A stretch of DNA of 12,853 nucleotides from Spirochaeta sp. (GTDB taxonomy: Bacteria > Spirochaetota > Spirochaetia > UBA9216): positions 1-12,853 of the forward strand of contig DMKD01000177.1 of NCBI GenBank assembly GCA_003454605.1. Direction: 5' to 3'. A model generated the notes under the pieces. That model worked only from the letters and a program-made list of their open reading frames with translations, did not search any database and was not told the origin of the DNA. Below are positions 12,495 through 12,853 of this stretch, one piece after another; the first letter of the stretch is position 1, and each line of letters opens with the position of its first letter. The translations under genes and the position numbers were made by a program.

Positions 12495-12853
12495 TTATAT
12501 GATCGATATTTCCAGCCGCGGATCAGGCAGGTCTGATATCTTTTCGAGATCGGCCCGCTTAAGCTTGATGCTTATCATCTCGGATGGCTGAACGTGACTG
12601 TGTTTGATGGTTTTAATCGTCCGTCCGTCCGCCTTAATCTCAACAACTGCCTCGTTCTTCACTATCATTGAGCGCAGATAGAACCTGTTATCATCGCTGA
12701 AATTGAATTTTTGCGGAACGATGTATCTGACATTCGCTCCGGATTTAACACTGTACTGTTTTCCGGTTAGTGCCGACTGCAGGAATTTAACCGCATTCGA
12801 ACCGGCTGAGCGTGATTCGGCTGAGACATAATCCACCAGGTCGTGAACGTGCA
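12495..12853 (-). CDS. FAD/NAD-dependent oxidoreductase, C-terminal part (runs off the right edge)
   Basis: The frame is open to the end of the window, so the apparent GTG start at 12836 is an internal Val: the codons before it read VHDLVDYVSAESRSAG, the typical C-terminal end of the FAD-binding part of pyridine nucleotide-disulfide-type oxidoreductases, where the helix after VHDLVD caps the flavin. The remaining ~90 residues, with VRYIVPQKFN and RFYLRSMIVKN and HVQPSEMISIKLK, form the small extra C-terminal domain seen in the oxidoreductases that precede DUF1667. The N-terminal nucleotide-binding motifs lie outside. Together with DUF1667 this suggests a three-gene anaerobic glycerol-3-phosphate (or related 2-hydroxyacid) dehydrogenase unit, with the GlpA-like subunit expected further upstream. 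Confidence 0.83.
   Translation of the reverse strand, partial: HVHDLVDYVSAESRSAGSNAVKFLQSALTGKQYSVKSGANVRYIVPQKFNFSDDNRFYLRSMIVKNEAVVEIKADGRTIKTIKHSHVQPSEMISIKLKRADLEKISDLPDPRLEISII

Noticed and set aside
12495..12836. Independent 113-residue gene starting at GTG 12836
   Set aside because: The frame is open to the window edge and the upstream residues read VHDLVD, the expected interior of a flavin oxidoreductase; it is a truncated larger gene.

Overview
The window is gene-dense bacterial DNA with almost no free space: two operons of catabolic or transport type at the edges and a membrane phosphosignalling cluster in the middle. No rRNA, tRNA, CRISPR array, insertion sequence or phage gene was seen. 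Shine-Dalgarno sites are mostly clear (GGAGG/AGGAG). The gene mix (split UxaA-type dehydratase, DUF362 with a Cys-rich tail, FAD oxidoreductase plus DUF1667) suggests an anaerobic or fermentative bacterium. A spirochaete is my best guess, from general resemblance only; no taxonomic marker gene is present, so this is weak.

Region 1 (1-3181, + strand): the last codons of an enolase-superfamily acid-sugar dehydratase-like gene, a CaiT-like BCCT transporter, and the small (SAF) and large halves of a UxaA-family dehydratase/lyase. The genes are tightly spaced or overlapping and look like one uptake-and-dehydration operon for an unidentified polar acid, possibly a betaine-like or sulfonated one. 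Hand counts of GC here are mostly low (28, 37, 40, 42 and 53% in five 60-base stretches) against 45-58% in four stretches of 5041-9960. A strong hairpin at 3187-3216 separates it from the converging region 2.

Region 2 (3255-8632, - strand): five genes in tight succession, transcribed right to left. They are an unrecognised 181-aa protein, a PPP-like metallophosphoesterase, a transmembrane Ser/Thr kinase with an extracytoplasmic tail, a polytopic membrane protein with a degenerate FHA-like tail, and a secreted/anchored vWA protein with a cytoplasmic FHA domain. This is a self-contained kinase/phosphatase/FHA/vWA set. Divergent from it, at 8779, is a + strand gene whose first ~180 residues are a paralogue of the 181-aa protein, fused to an HU/IHF-like DNA-binding domain. 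I regard this six-gene locus as the best candidate for an undescribed system: a membrane phosphorelay with a matched pair of cytoplasmic proteins, one of which can bind DNA.

Region 3 (9660-12052): a DUF362 protein on the - strand whose stop overlaps the stop of the HU fusion, then divergently an RbsD/FucU-type sugar mutarotase and a GNAT acetyltransferase resembling the C-terminal acetyltransferase-like domain of O-GlcNAcases. The 88-bp divergent spacer holds two back-to-back sigma70-like promoters, both implying very short or absent leaders.

Region 4 (12105-12853, - strand): DUF1667 and the C-terminal part of the FAD/NAD-dependent oxidoreductase that normally precedes it, entering from the right edge. 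This pair usually sits with a GlpA-like glycerol-3-phosphate dehydrogenase.
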